Shown piece after piece: positions 1 through 7,647 of a stretch of DNA of 43,499 nt. The notes beneath the pieces were generated by a model. That model saw only the letters and a list, made by a program, of their open reading frames with translations. It did not search any database and had not been told where the DNA came from. How positions within the stretch are numbered: the stretch's first letter is position 1; each line of letters begins with the position of its first letter. The translations under genes and the position numbers were made by a program. Where the stretch lies: positions 1 to 43,499 of the forward strand of contig JACPCD010000008.1 of NCBI GenBank assembly GCA_016179955.1, read 5' to 3'. Source of the DNA: Candidatus Woesearchaeota archaeon. GTDB lineage: Archaea; Nanobdellota; Nanobdellia; Woesearchaeales; GW2011-AR9.

Positions 1-181
1 TATTTAAATACTTCAGAGTAGCAAATCTGCTGCCCCATTTAAATACTTTGCGGATGAAATTTCTGAATTCACGTCTAGAGGTAGTATTCAGCCCATTTAT
101 ATAGATAATGGACTTTGGAGATAGTATTTTCAAACACCCCGGTTGAAACAGAATTAGAACAGGAAACACCCACCTTCTTTT

Positions 182-206
182 CGGGCCCGGAAGGGCTCGG
201 TTTTTT
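182..206 (+). terminator. Hairpin followed by a T-run
   Basis: A 7-bp stem (CGGGCCC with GGGCTCG, one G-U pair) closes a 4-base loop and is followed by six T. It would end a plus-strand transcript coming from 1-180. That stretch has TATA-like boxes near 36-47 and 93-103 but no open frame I can support, so a short RNA there is possible but unproven. Confidence 0.5.
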
Positions 207-214
207 CTCAGCTT

Positions 215-811
215 TTAATTATCTGCGCCTATTACTTTCTTGATATCATCGGTTAATGGATAAATCCTCTCCAGTGGAACTCTCAATTTATTGAGCTCTT
301 TATTATTAACATGAGTGAGTTGTTCTTTTACAAATACAGTTATATCACTTATTTCAGTTATCCATCTTTCTGAAAAAAAAGACAAAAATTCTCCACGCAA
401 GCCTAATTGAATAGCACGCCTCTGCTGCTTAACCCCATAGGGGTCGTGATCTGGATCCCATTGGAAGATAACCGGGGCAGTATAATTTGCCTTTTGGAGG
501 GAAGACCGTGAGTTTTTTAGGATTTCAGTGAAACCAGAATGTGAAAGTTTGATGGCAAGAATTCTCTCCTGACCTAACTTACAAGCCCAGCCTGACCGAT
601 ACATCATCCACAGAAAATTCGGTTTAATCCAACTCATGCGGTTAAAACTATATGTTGGCCCACCAAAATGTTGATTTTTTACTGCATAAGCTGCCGTCTG
701 AGATTTAAATGCTTGGTATACTATTACTCCATTTTTATCAAAATTTGCCAGTAAGTGTTTTCCAGTAACCGGCCAGTATTGCAGTTGCTGTGAATAAAGT
801 TCAAGTTTCAT
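215..811 (-). CDS. DUF4291 family protein
   Basis: The 198-residue protein matches my memory of the DUF4291 family: an early VYQAF segment (about 31-35), then RMSWIKPNFLWMMYRSGWA (58-76), GQERILAIKLS (81-91), a central WDPDHDP (117-123) and IQLGLRGE (133-140). The family is widespread in bacteria and of unknown function, with no assigned catalysis. Length is normal, so the gene looks intact. It starts with ATG 18 bases after the stop of the TIM-barrel gene and is probably cotranscribed with it. Archaeal members are uncommon in my recollection, so transfer from bacteria is possible. Confidence 0.85.
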   Translation of the reverse strand: MKLELYSQQLQYWPVTGKHLLANFDKNGVIVYQAFKSQTAAYAVKNQHFGGPTYSFNRMSWIKPNFLWMMYRSGWACKLGQERILAIKLSHSGFTEILKNSRSSLQKANYTAPVIFQWDPDHDPYGVKQQRRAIQLGLRGEFLSFFSERWITEISDITVFVKEQLTHVNNKELNKLRVPLERIYPLTDDIKKVIGADN

Positions 812-829
812 AATTATGCATTTTAAAAC

Positions 830-2926
830 CTACTCCAGCGGCACCCCGCTCCACAGCGTCCATTCCTCACTGGGCGAATACCCGCCAAACACAAAGTACG
901 GCGGTTGATTCTGGCCAAAGAAGCCATAGCCCACCTGGCCCCAATTCCGCCCTTTGGGAGCTCCCCCGCCCGCCCCATAGACGGGACTGCCAAATAATCT
1001 CCACGTCTTCATCACGCTGTTAAAACCAGAGGTGTCTGTATAATAATCCGCGCCCGGCTCGACGATCATCGACCCTTTATACCCTTTCTCTTTCAATAAT
1101 TTGACCATCTCTTTAATAGGGGCATTGCCTTCCCCCGGCGCCAAGTGATCGTCTTGATAGCCATAATTATCATCTAAATGGACGTGACCTAGAATACCAG
1201 CATCCACCATCTTCCCAATTTTGTCCAGCATCCACTGGTTGAACTGGCCATCATTCTCCGCCATGCTTTTGTCGGGGTCACCCTTCCAATATTTCCGCCA
1301 CATATTGAGGTGGCCAGTGTCAAAAGTCGACGTGATATGCTGCTGCGCTTTCTTGCGTGCGTCCTCTTCCGCCATGCCCCGCTGCTTCAATAATTCCGCC
1401 AGGCGGGCCCGAGAGCCCTGGACTAACGCAATCATCTCATCCGGATGCGCCCCATACGTTTCCGGAAAGAGATTCTCCATAGCAATGGCCAAAGGCCGTT
1501 TCAACTTGCCCTCTTTGGCCAGCTTATCACTATCACTGATGGCTTTGATAGCCGCTTCCGCATAGGCATCGTACGCTTCTTTTAAGGCATAGGTCTCCGC
1601 GCTCTGTACGTGCCGGATCGTTTCCCGCGCTTCCGCTGCCTGCGCCCACTGCGACGCAGACGCTTCCTGGGCCTGTTTCATATGTCCTTCTTCACGAAGC
1701 AGCTGTTTCTTGATGATTTCCGTGGGCAGCTTGGCATCTTCTGGCACTAAACCTTGCAAGCCGGTCGGTATCTGCCGCTTTAATTTCCACTTTTCTTCTT
1801 CCGATGTAGCATCCTCAATTTTTTGGTAAAATTCAAGTGCTCTCCGCAATTTTTTCACGGATTCAACGGCCTCATCAAACCCGGCGCCATAATAATGGGC
1901 CCAGCCTCGGCTGTTCGCCGCATTGGTCTCTAAAGTAGAAATGATGTACGCCTCTTCGGGGCGGACCTCAATATCTTTTTCATTATTCACGTTCTTGAAC
2001 CGCACCCAATATGATTGTGAAAATTCTTTCTCATTTACTTTCCCTGATTTCCAGTCACGCCAGATCTCCCGGGCCCGCTCCGTCATCTCTTTAGATTCAT
2101 GCACTAAATCTTTCCATTCGAGTTCATTCACCACAAACTGCCCTTTTTCTTTATCGAATTTAGGAACACGCTCCTCCGGATGCAGGCGCTTGCCGAAATA
2201 ATCAACATACACGCTCAGTGGTTCCCCTTCCCGAGCCACTTTTTGAGTACCGTCAAAATCAACATATTCCTGTCCTGGCTGTGCCACGTTCCATTCCGGG
2301 CGGGACACTTTCCGGTTCTTCCGCGCTTCCTGGATGACCGCGCCGGTTCTCTCATCCACCACTTTATACACCGTCCGCCCTTCTTCATCTTCATACATCT
2401 TGAATTTCCCTTTCCATTGCTCATCGGTTTCATTCCATTCCGCATCCACCAGAGGACGATGAAATTCGCCGGTATGGACCACCACTGGACCACCTTTACC
2501 CACGTCCGCAGCGAATTCGATAGCTCTTTTAATTTCCTGCACGGACATATTCTTCTGTTCTTTCGAAAAGCCCTGCTGAGTTTGTCCCGCCAACCCATAC
2601 ACGCCAACCGTTGCATGCGTGGTAAAATCAACCTTGTTAGCCTGTCCTAATTCTACCAAGGCCTGCCGTTGCTTCAATCCATATTGCTCGGGTGTTTGTC
2701 CCTGCGCAGAACCTTTTCCGGCGCCGGTAAAGACGAATTCTAACTGCTTGGAGCCGGCCCGTAGCCGTGCGCCGACCGCCTGGACGTTAGGAACGGGACC
2801 TAAACCAAGGCTCATGCCTAAATCACCGAGAGCCACGCCCACGTCATTGGTGGCATGATCTCCTGCCGGAGAGGGTTCATAGTCCCGATCCATGGGCATC
2901 AGGTAGCCACTGCCAAATTCGACCAT
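830..2926 (-). CDS. Large TIM-barrel protein, xylose isomerase/AP endonuclease IV superfamily, with a long insertion
   Basis: Metal-site style motifs of the sugar isomerase/endonuclease IV superfamily are spread over 698 residues: HATVGVYG (about 103-110), VVVHTGEFHRP (148-158), STLETNAANSRGW (near 332), FDTGHLNMW (near 531), GHVHLDDNYG (near 575) and IVEPG (near 617). The His, Glu and Asp ligands are present, so it is probably a metal-dependent hydrolase, isomerase or nuclease; the substrate is unknown. Usual members have about 280 residues. Here long charged, partly coiled segments at about 160-330 and 370-520 are inserted between barrel strands. A TATA-like box at 2947-2956 sits about 25 bases before the ATG, which favours a leaderless start at 2926. 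No signal peptide is visible. Confidence 0.8.
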   Translation of the reverse strand: MVEFGSGYLMPMDRDYEPSPAGDHATNDVGVALGDLGMSLGLGPVPNVQAVGARLRAGSKQLEFVFTGAGKGSAQGQTPEQYGLKQRQALVELGQANKVDFTTHATVGVYGLAGQTQQGFSKEQKNMSVQEIKRAIEFAADVGKGGPVVVHTGEFHRPLVDAEWNETDEQWKGKFKMYEDEEGRTVYKVVDERTGAVIQEARKNRKVSRPEWNVAQPGQEYVDFDGTQKVAREGEPLSVYVDYFGKRLHPEERVPKFDKEKGQFVVNELEWKDLVHESKEMTERAREIWRDWKSGKVNEKEFSQSYWVRFKNVNNEKDIEVRPEEAYIISTLETNAANSRGWAHYYGAGFDEAVESVKKLRRALEFYQKIEDATSEEEKWKLKRQIPTGLQGLVPEDAKLPTEIIKKQLLREEGHMKQAQEASASQWAQAAEARETIRHVQSAETYALKEAYDAYAEAAIKAISDSDKLAKEGKLKRPLAIAMENLFPETYGAHPDEMIALVQGSRARLAELLKQRGMAEEDARKKAQQHITSTFDTGHLNMWRKYWKGDPDKSMAENDGQFNQWMLDKIGKMVDAGILGHVHLDDNYGYQDDHLAPGEGNAPIKEMVKLLKEKGYKGSMIVEPGADYYTDTSGFNSVMKTWRLFGSPVYGAGGGAPKGRNWGQVGYGFFGQNQPPYFVFGGYSPSEEWTLWSGVPLE

Positions 2927-2977
2927 AAAGAGAAGAGTAATTCAAAGATATATAAACATTGCGAGAACAAAAAAGAT

Positions 2978-3373
2978 TTAAGATTTCACCACCTGTACCG
3001 CCACTGTCCTTTCCCTCGGCCCGTCAAAATCTACCAGCATCAAATTCTGCCACCGGCCCAACAGTAATTTTCCTTGGGAAATGATCACCGTCTGCGACGA
3101 CCCCACCACTGCCGACTTCAGATGAGCCGCGCCATTGCCATCCACCACATCATGTTTCCACTTGCCTGCCGGGATCAATAAAGATAATGCTGCCAGAAAA
3201 TCATCGTTGAGGTTGGGATCAAAGTTCTCGTTAATGATAATGACAGCAGTCGTATGCAGGGCCGAAACCACCACTATTCCTTCCGGCACTGCGCTCGCCG
3301 CAACAACCTCAGCTACTTGCTGCGTAATATCTAGTACCTCTTGTTTCTTGGTAGAACGAACTGTAAATGTCAC
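2978..3373 (-). CDS. yjbQ: YjbQ/UPF0047 family protein
   Basis: A 131-residue UPF0047 protein. Recognised segments are SALHTTAVIIINE (His and Glu of the putative active site), H-x-DGNGAAHLKSA, a GRWQ turn and DFDGPR near the end. Family members complement thiamine phosphate synthase mutants weakly; the physiological role is unsettled. I place the start at a GTG overlapping the upstream stop (GTGA at 3370-3373) rather than at the in-frame ATG at 3430, because the extra 19 residues lie inside the upstream gene and the shorter form has the family's usual length. It is the last gene of a three-gene minus-strand operon. Confidence 0.88.
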   Translation of the reverse strand: MTFTVRSTKKQEVLDITQQVAEVVAASAVPEGIVVVSALHTTAVIIINENFDPNLNDDFLAALSLLIPAGKWKHDVVDGNGAAHLKSAVVGSSQTVIISQGKLLLGRWQNLMLVDFDGPRERTVAVQVVKS

Positions 3374-4068
3374 CGGTACCAATTTTTCTCCATGGGCATG
3401 CCCCGCTTGTAGGCATTCTGGATGCTCCATCCCACCATCTGCGTCAGGGAAGCTGCCCGAGCTGCCTCATCCGTAAAAGAATATTTCCCCGTTTCCGATG
3501 CTTCGATCCGCTCCTGCACGATGCCGGTTAAGTATTCAGCCCGGCGTTCATCATCCTTGCTGATGTAGCCTTTCTCCTGCACTGTTGTTTTCAAAGAAAC
3601 GGCTTCCTGATAAATTTCAGCCATGGGCTTCTGGCGCAACGGACCGTAGTCCATACCTCTTTCCGCAGCAGTTTTCATCCCGTATTCTATGTCCTTAGCG
3701 TCGGCCGCAAGAGGTACTGCCTCCTGTTCGACGGTTTCCTCTAAGCTTTGACTTTGAGCAGAACCACTCCGAGCTGATCGTTTGGACACGGGAGCAGCAG
3801 GAGCTTCGTCAGACTCTTTTTTCTCTTTCAGGCCTTTGTGCACTTTCAATAAGTCTTTGCCTTCCTCTCCCAACCCTTCCAGCTCTTCTTTAGCGACTTC
3901 CGGAATGGGGACTTTTTCTTTCCACTTCCGCTGTTCTACTAATTCATCTTCACTTTCCCGGATTTTCTCTTGCGCTTCTTCAATCTCCCTCTTTCGCTGT
4001 TTCTCAAGTTCCCGCAATTTCTTGATCCTCGCTTCCGGAGGAAGATTTTTCAGGTCGTCATCAGCCAT
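3370..4068 (-). CDS. Charged coiled-coil protein, unknown function
   Basis: About 232 residues. Residues 10-60 are a Lys/Glu-rich predicted coiled coil (LPPEARIKKLRELEKQRKRE), followed by a low-complexity Ala/Ser/Pro linker (90-125) and a helical C-terminal domain with MDYGPLRQKPMAEIYQEAV and DEAARAASLTQMVGWS. No catalytic motif, signal peptide or membrane segment is visible. I choose ATG 4068 because a purine-rich GAGAG lies just upstream; the longer alternative would begin with TTG at 4089. It lies 32 bases after the 482-residue gene and overlaps yjbQ by 4 bases, so the three are an operon. I recognise it only as a type of conserved hypothetical seen in DPANN-like genomes. Confidence 0.7.
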   Translation of the reverse strand: MADDDLKNLPPEARIKKLRELEKQRKREIEEAQEKIRESEDELVEQRKWKEKVPIPEVAKEELEGLGEEGKDLLKVHKGLKEKKESDEAPAAPVSKRSARSGSAQSQSLEETVEQEAVPLAADAKDIEYGMKTAAERGMDYGPLRQKPMAEIYQEAVSLKTTVQEKGYISKDDERRAEYLTGIVQERIEASETGKYSFTDEAARAASLTQMVGWSIQNAYKRGMPMEKNWYR

Positions 4069-4100
4069 GAAGCTCTCGAAAGCAGTCAACTATAAAAGAT

Positions 4101-5549
4101 TTACCACATAACCATCCGGTGCGCTTTCTTGAAGTTCTTGTAGGTATTGAAACAGAAGAATTCCGCAGCGGTCGTCAGGCCTTTCAATTCTTCCGGCATT
4201 TGAGCCTCAAATTTCTTAGCATCTTTGACCGTGGGCCCTTTTGCCGCTTTCTGCTCTTGGGGAGTATAAAAATCCCCCATGAATTTTTCCGCAAAAGATT
4301 TTGCTGCCGGCTTTCCTGCTGATTTTTTCTCTTTTGCATCCTGCCCCTTGGCTTCCTCCAGATAGTATTCTAATTCTTTCCCTAACGATTCCATAGCTAC
4401 TTTAACCGACGCAGAAACATCCCCCATCAACTCAAATACTTCCTGCTTTTTCATTTCTTTATAATTTTCCACTTCCTTATGCGACCACCCATAGACCCGC
4501 AGGTTCATCTCAAACCTGCCCACGTGCACCGGACCTCGTTGATAGCCTTCCTGCACCACTTTCATCTCCGGCCGGGTGCGGTAATAAAACGTGGCTAAGA
4601 CACAGCCATTGGCCGCAATTTTATTTTTTGTGTCCTCTTTATCTTCATGAATAACTTTCTCTTTCCGGGCCAGAATTTCGACGTCCAGCATGCTGCCTTC
4701 AAACGCAGACACTAAGTCCGGGGAAAGCATATTTTTCTCTTTCATCGTCAATCGTGAGACGTTACGCAGGTACGGCTTGACCCAATTGATGTACATCTGA
4801 ATAATGTCAAAATGCTGCCGCAGATACGTTAGCTGAAACCGCCGCCTGTTTTTATGCTCGTCATGAGTGCGCTTGCGCCATTCCAGATATTGCCGTAAAT
4901 GACGCTGCAGCACCCGAATGACATTCTTATTGAAGTTTGCTTCCAAACTGCGCACGTGCTCATCCAGTTCTTCAGTATTCTTGAATGGGGGGGCATCAAA
5001 AAACAAGTCGGGCAAGGTAATAAACTCCAATTCCCGGGCCATCCCATAGACTGATGCCGGGCTTTTCCCGCCGCCTTGCACCAAGTCCACAAACAGCCCT
5101 TTCATGGTTATTTCCGCACTCTTGCTGCGCTGTTCCATCGGCTTTTGGCATTGTACTTCAATTTCATTGTAATATTCTAGCCGCTCATCAATGATGCGCA
5201 GTTCCCGCACCATCTGAAAAAGCTCTTTGATCATTTTTCCGGTCGTGGCTAAGAACTGGGATACCTTTTCCTGTTGCGCCCCGATTCGCTGCTGGGTCAC
5301 GCCAAAGAAGGCGGAGTTCTCCGCTGCCGCAAAGGAATCTTCAATCTTCTCCACCACTGGAAAACTATCTTTAAAATTGTCCAGAATCCAGAAATAAGGC
5401 TCTTCCAAGCTGAGGTCAAAGACTTCCCAGGAGAGCTTGTAGAACTTTACCGGTTGGGGAAAGCCAGTCTTATCAAAGTGTCCAATGATGACTTCCCGCT
5501 CTTCTTCTTTAAACCCAAATTTTGTGAGGAGTTCCGACGTAACCATCAT
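4101..5549 (-). CDS. Conserved archaeal hypothetical protein, helical, 482 residues
   Basis: I do not recognise a named family. The protein is soluble and rich in helices and aromatic residues (VKFYKLSWEVFDLSLEEPYFW near 34-54). It has a His/Arg-rich helix (RVLQRHLRQYLEWRKRTHDEHKNRRRF cut short: RQYLEWRKRTHDEH) around residue 215 and a Lys-rich linker near 400-425. No transmembrane segment, nucleotide-binding loop or Cys cluster is visible. The start is two adjacent ATG codons after a good Shine-Dalgarno (AGGTGGT), so this is a led transcript unlike most neighbours. First gene of the operon with the coiled-coil protein and yjbQ; a structural or scaffold role with the coiled-coil partner is only an inference. 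Confidence 0.7.
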   Translation of the reverse strand: MMVTSELLTKFGFKEEEREVIIGHFDKTGFPQPVKFYKLSWEVFDLSLEEPYFWILDNFKDSFPVVEKIEDSFAAAENSAFFGVTQQRIGAQQEKVSQFLATTGKMIKELFQMVRELRIIDERLEYYNEIEVQCQKPMEQRSKSAEITMKGLFVDLVQGGGKSPASVYGMARELEFITLPDLFFDAPPFKNTEELDEHVRSLEANFNKNVIRVLQRHLRQYLEWRKRTHDEHKNRRRFQLTYLRQHFDIIQMYINWVKPYLRNVSRLTMKEKNMLSPDLVSAFEGSMLDVEILARKEKVIHEDKEDTKNKIAANGCVLATFYYRTRPEMKVVQEGYQRGPVHVGRFEMNLRVYGWSHKEVENYKEMKKQEVFELMGDVSASVKVAMESLGKELEYYLEEAKGQDAKEKKSAGKPAAKSFAEKFMGDFYTPQEQKAAKGPTVKDAKKFEAQMPEELKGLTTAAEFFCFNTYKNFKKAHRMVMW

Positions 5550-5598
5550 ACCACCTAGGACAGTGTATTCTGGGGGGATTTAATAAGTTTTCCCCATA

Positions 5599-5697
5599 AG
5601 TGGCTTTGCCCCTTATCAACCCCAGCCCTGCGGGGAGAGAAAACACTAACGGGTTCCAGTGGTCTTCCCCCTTATCAACCCCAGCCCTGCGGGGAGA
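5599..5697. repeat. Two tandem copies of a palindromic repeat element
   Basis: Copies at 5599-5640 and 5658-5697 (period 59 bases) share AGTGG, CCCCTTATCAACCCC and AGCCCTGCGGGGAGA. Copy 1 can fold as ATAAG-GGC pairing with GCC-CTTAT, followed by CCCC with GGGG around CAGCCCTGC-type bases. A third, diverged copy is the body of the T-loop intron of tRNA-Val(GAC) at 6668-6719. The pair lies between two minus-strand genes. It could be a REP/MITE-like dispersed element. Confidence 0.75.
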
Positions 5698-5730
5698 ACT
5701 AGCCGAGCGAACGAGAGATAGGCGGACTCA

Positions 5731-6369
5731 CTACTTACCCATCTTCACACCAGTAAAGAACCATATCCCTTCTTTTTCATGAAACATCACGCGAAAGCCC
5801 TGCTCTTGGAGAATCTTGCTCCATGCTGGGGGAGAAAGTTTCGTCAATTCTTTCTGCTGGTGCCAGTCCTGCACCCCAACTGCGGAGAACACCAAGACTA
5901 ATCTTCCTTTATTCTTTAAGATTCGCTGCACTTCGGAAAGAAGTTGCCGATAGTTTTTGATGTAATTTAACAAAAATATCATCGTCACAGAATGAAAAGA
6001 TGTGTCCGGCACGGGAAGAGGCTGCTCCAAATCTGCAATGATTTTAGAGGTGCAATTTTCATTAAACTCTATCATCTTGGGAGAAATATCCAGCCCAGTG
6101 GAAGGAATATAACTATACGCCCCGCACCCCAGGTCAAGATTTTTCCCGTGGCAAAGTGCAGAAAGCTCCTGCTGGATCACGGCGCGCTTGCGTTGGTCAA
6201 TCTTATACGACCACATGAACGCTTCCGCATTCCAAAATGAAGTTTTGTTGCCCGGCCACCCTTTGGCCCAGCTTACTTTTTTAGCAATTTTAGCTAATTT
6301 TTTCTCTACCGGCTGACCATATTGCAATTCTATCAGTCCAGATAAAAACTGTGTTTCCAAGTCCATCAT
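5731..6369 (-). CDS. Class I SAM-dependent methyltransferase
   Basis: 212 residues with the Rossmann methyltransferase order: motif I as LDLGCGAYSY (about 78-87), TGLDISPKMIEF (91-102, acidic residue of strand 2), IIADLEQPLPVPDTSFHSVTM (UbiE-like motif, about 109-129), then LKNKGRLVLVFSA (150-162). This is the Methyltransf_11 type; the substrate cannot be read from sequence. The start is one of two adjacent ATG codons (6369 or 6366) after AGG. It stands alone, with the repeat pair upstream of the next gene on one side and tRNA-Val on the other. Intact length. Confidence 0.82.
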   Translation of the reverse strand: MMDLETQFLSGLIELQYGQPVEKKLAKIAKKVSWAKGWPGNKTSFWNAEAFMWSYKIDQRKRAVIQQELSALCHGKNLDLGCGAYSYIPSTGLDISPKMIEFNENCTSKIIADLEQPLPVPDTSFHSVTMIFLLNYIKNYRQLLSEVQRILKNKGRLVLVFSAVGVQDWHQQKELTKLSPPAWSKILQEQGFRVMFHEKEGIWFFTGVKMGK

Positions 6370-6540
6370 CCTGAGCGTAGCGGAAAAGATACCCTAAACG
6401 TTGTTGCCCGTCCTGACATTGACCAAAGATGCAGTGGCCCCATGATCAAGGAAGAGTTAGTCTTAATTTATTTGTATATAAACGATGCAACCCCACCTTT
6501 TCATCAAGGTACAGCCGCCCTTTACTCAACAACCATCAGA

Positions 6541-6553
6541 AAGTTTATAAAAG
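6541..6553 (+). promoter_or_regulatory. TATA box of tRNA-Val(GAC)
   Basis: AAGTTTATAAAAG is centred about 30 bases before the first base of the tRNA, the normal archaeal spacing. A second box (TGTATATAAAC, 6474-6484) lies further upstream with no recognised gene under it. Confidence 0.6.
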
Positions 6554-6576
6554 AATATAAGCCTTTCCCTGCCAGT

Positions 6577-6733
6577 GGGCCTGTGGTCTAGTGGTTACTG
6601 TAAAGGCCGCAAATGACATCTCGTTGACGAACCAAAAATTCAAATTCGAGAGGATCCCCGGTTCGAATATAAGTGGCGTTGCCCCTTATCAACCCCATAT
6701 CCTGCAGGGAACATGAAAGTCCGGGCAGGCCCA
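6577..6733 (+). tRNA. tRNA-Val(GAC) with three BHB introns
   Basis: The gene spans 157 bases, but removing three introns leaves a canonical 73-base tRNA: acceptor GGGCCTG/CAGGCCC, D-stem GTC/GAC, anticodon stem TCTCG/CGAGA, loop TTGACGT (anticodon GAC) and T-arm CCCGG-TTCGAAT-CCGGG. Each intron has a 4-bp central helix between two 3-base bulges. D-loop intron 6597-6612 (16 bases): GTGG/CCGC with bulges TTA and AAA. Anticodon intron 6630-6645 (16 bases, canonical 37/38): TTGA/TCAA with bulges CGA and ATT. T-loop intron 6668-6719 (52 bases, 59/60): TTCG/TGAA with bulges AAT and AGT. The D-arm, anticodon arm and T-arm serve as the outer helices. The closely similar tRNA-Val(UAC) at 16396 supports the reconstruction. 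The 3' end abuts the stop codon of the convergent glycosyltransferase gene. Confidence 0.9.
6668..6719 (+). repeat. T-loop intron carrying a copy of the 5.6-kb repeat
   Basis: From the second base on, this 52-base intron matches copy 1 of the upstream repeat at about 30 of its first 31 positions (ATAAGTGGC, one change, TTGCCCCTTATC, AACCCCA), then diverges at the second palindrome (CCTGCAGG instead of CCTGCGGG). The ATAAG-GGC/GCC-CTTAT hairpin forms the intron's inner helix. Confidence 0.8.
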
Positions 6734-7534
6734 TTATTTTTTCACATTAATCGTTTCATCGGGAGAATCGCTTTTCAACTTAAATTTTGCGCCAATGTGC
6801 CCTTTGAATGGATAATTGCCAAAATGCGTCAAGGGCATATTTATATCTGAATATATTTTCCCCCCAGCAGCCCGCCATCGACGACAAAAAGTATAATCTT
6901 CTGACAAGTAGCGTCCGCTTTCCGGGTCTTTCATGCAGTCAAAGAAAAGGTAAGTATTATTAGATTCATATTTTTTGGAGTTTAGCCAGTGATCGGAAGT
7001 ATAGGCTAGTTCCGGATATGCTTCTTTCATTTTTGTAAAGACTTCTCTTTTTAAAAGCATAAATCCGGTTGCTCCATCAAGTGTTTCAACAAACCCATCA
7101 TTGACGGTGATGTGCGAATGGTCTACAAAATTGATATTGTACATCAATGATTCTGCCTGCAGCCGGGAAGAGGTCATCCCCTCCTGCCGAGACAAGCGCA
7201 GAACTTCTTCCCAATTAATGTCTTTCTTAGGATAGATTCCGCAACAAATATTTTCATCTTTCTCCAGCAGCCGGAATACATTCCTGGCCTTGAAGCCGAT
7301 GTCCGCATCGATAAAGAGCATATGGGTGAACTGTTCGGGACTATCCAAAAAAAAGCTGACTAAAATATTACGTGCCCTGGTAATCAACGACTCATTCCCC
7401 AAGGCCATAACTTCGAGGAATATCCCTTGAGCAAGGCACTCTTTCTGGAGCTGTAATATCCCCTGAAGATACTCCTTGCACAACATTCCGCCATAACAAG
7501 GGGTGGCTACAAAAAGCTTGATGGGTGAAACCAT
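6734..7534 (-). CDS. GT-A type glycosyltransferase-like protein
   Basis: About 266 residues. N-terminal LFVATPCYGGM, then NESLITRARNILVSFFLDS and a DxD-type metal site in HMLFIDADIGF (about 90-100), followed by CCGIYPKKDINW, typical of cytosolic glycosyltransferases resembling phage and giant-virus enzymes. The C-terminal part keeps YLSEDYTFCRRWRAAGGKIY, the acceptor-side acidic motif. Sugar and acceptor are unknown. I choose ATG 7534, since a TATA-like box near 7558-7570 is about 27 bases upstream; the longer frame would start with TTG. The stop directly abuts tRNA-Val(GAC). A role in surface polysaccharide or glycoprotein decoration is an inference. Confidence 0.75.
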   Translation of the reverse strand: MVSPIKLFVATPCYGGMLCKEYLQGILQLQKECLAQGIFLEVMALGNESLITRARNILVSFFLDSPEQFTHMLFIDADIGFKARNVFRLLEKDENICCGIYPKKDINWEEVLRLSRQEGMTSSRLQAESLMYNINFVDHSHITVNDGFVETLDGATGFMLLKREVFTKMKEAYPELAYTSDHWLNSKKYESNNTYLFFDCMKDPESGRYLSEDYTFCRRWRAAGGKIYSDINMPLTHFGNYPFKGHIGAKFKLKSDSPDETINVKK

Positions 7535-7647
7535 AAAACTATTCAAATATAACTTATTTTAAATACTTTTGGATAATTTAGGCTCTGTCCTACTTGCTTA
7601 CGGCCCAAGCTAGCAGCTGCAAAGTCTTTAGTTTATGAAGAAATAAG

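Noticed and set aside
2215-2650. Open frames on both strands inside the TIM-barrel gene
   Set aside because: Low-complexity shadows in a GC-rich region of a long real gene.
5599-5697. Possible CRISPR array
   Set aside because: Only two tandem copies plus one in a tRNA intron, repeats are unequal, no cas genes, and flanking sequence does not look like spacers.
6474-6540. Small RNA under the upstream TATA box before tRNA-Val(GAC)
   Set aside because: TTGATGA- and CTGATGG-like strings occur on the minus strand but in the wrong order for a C/D RNA.
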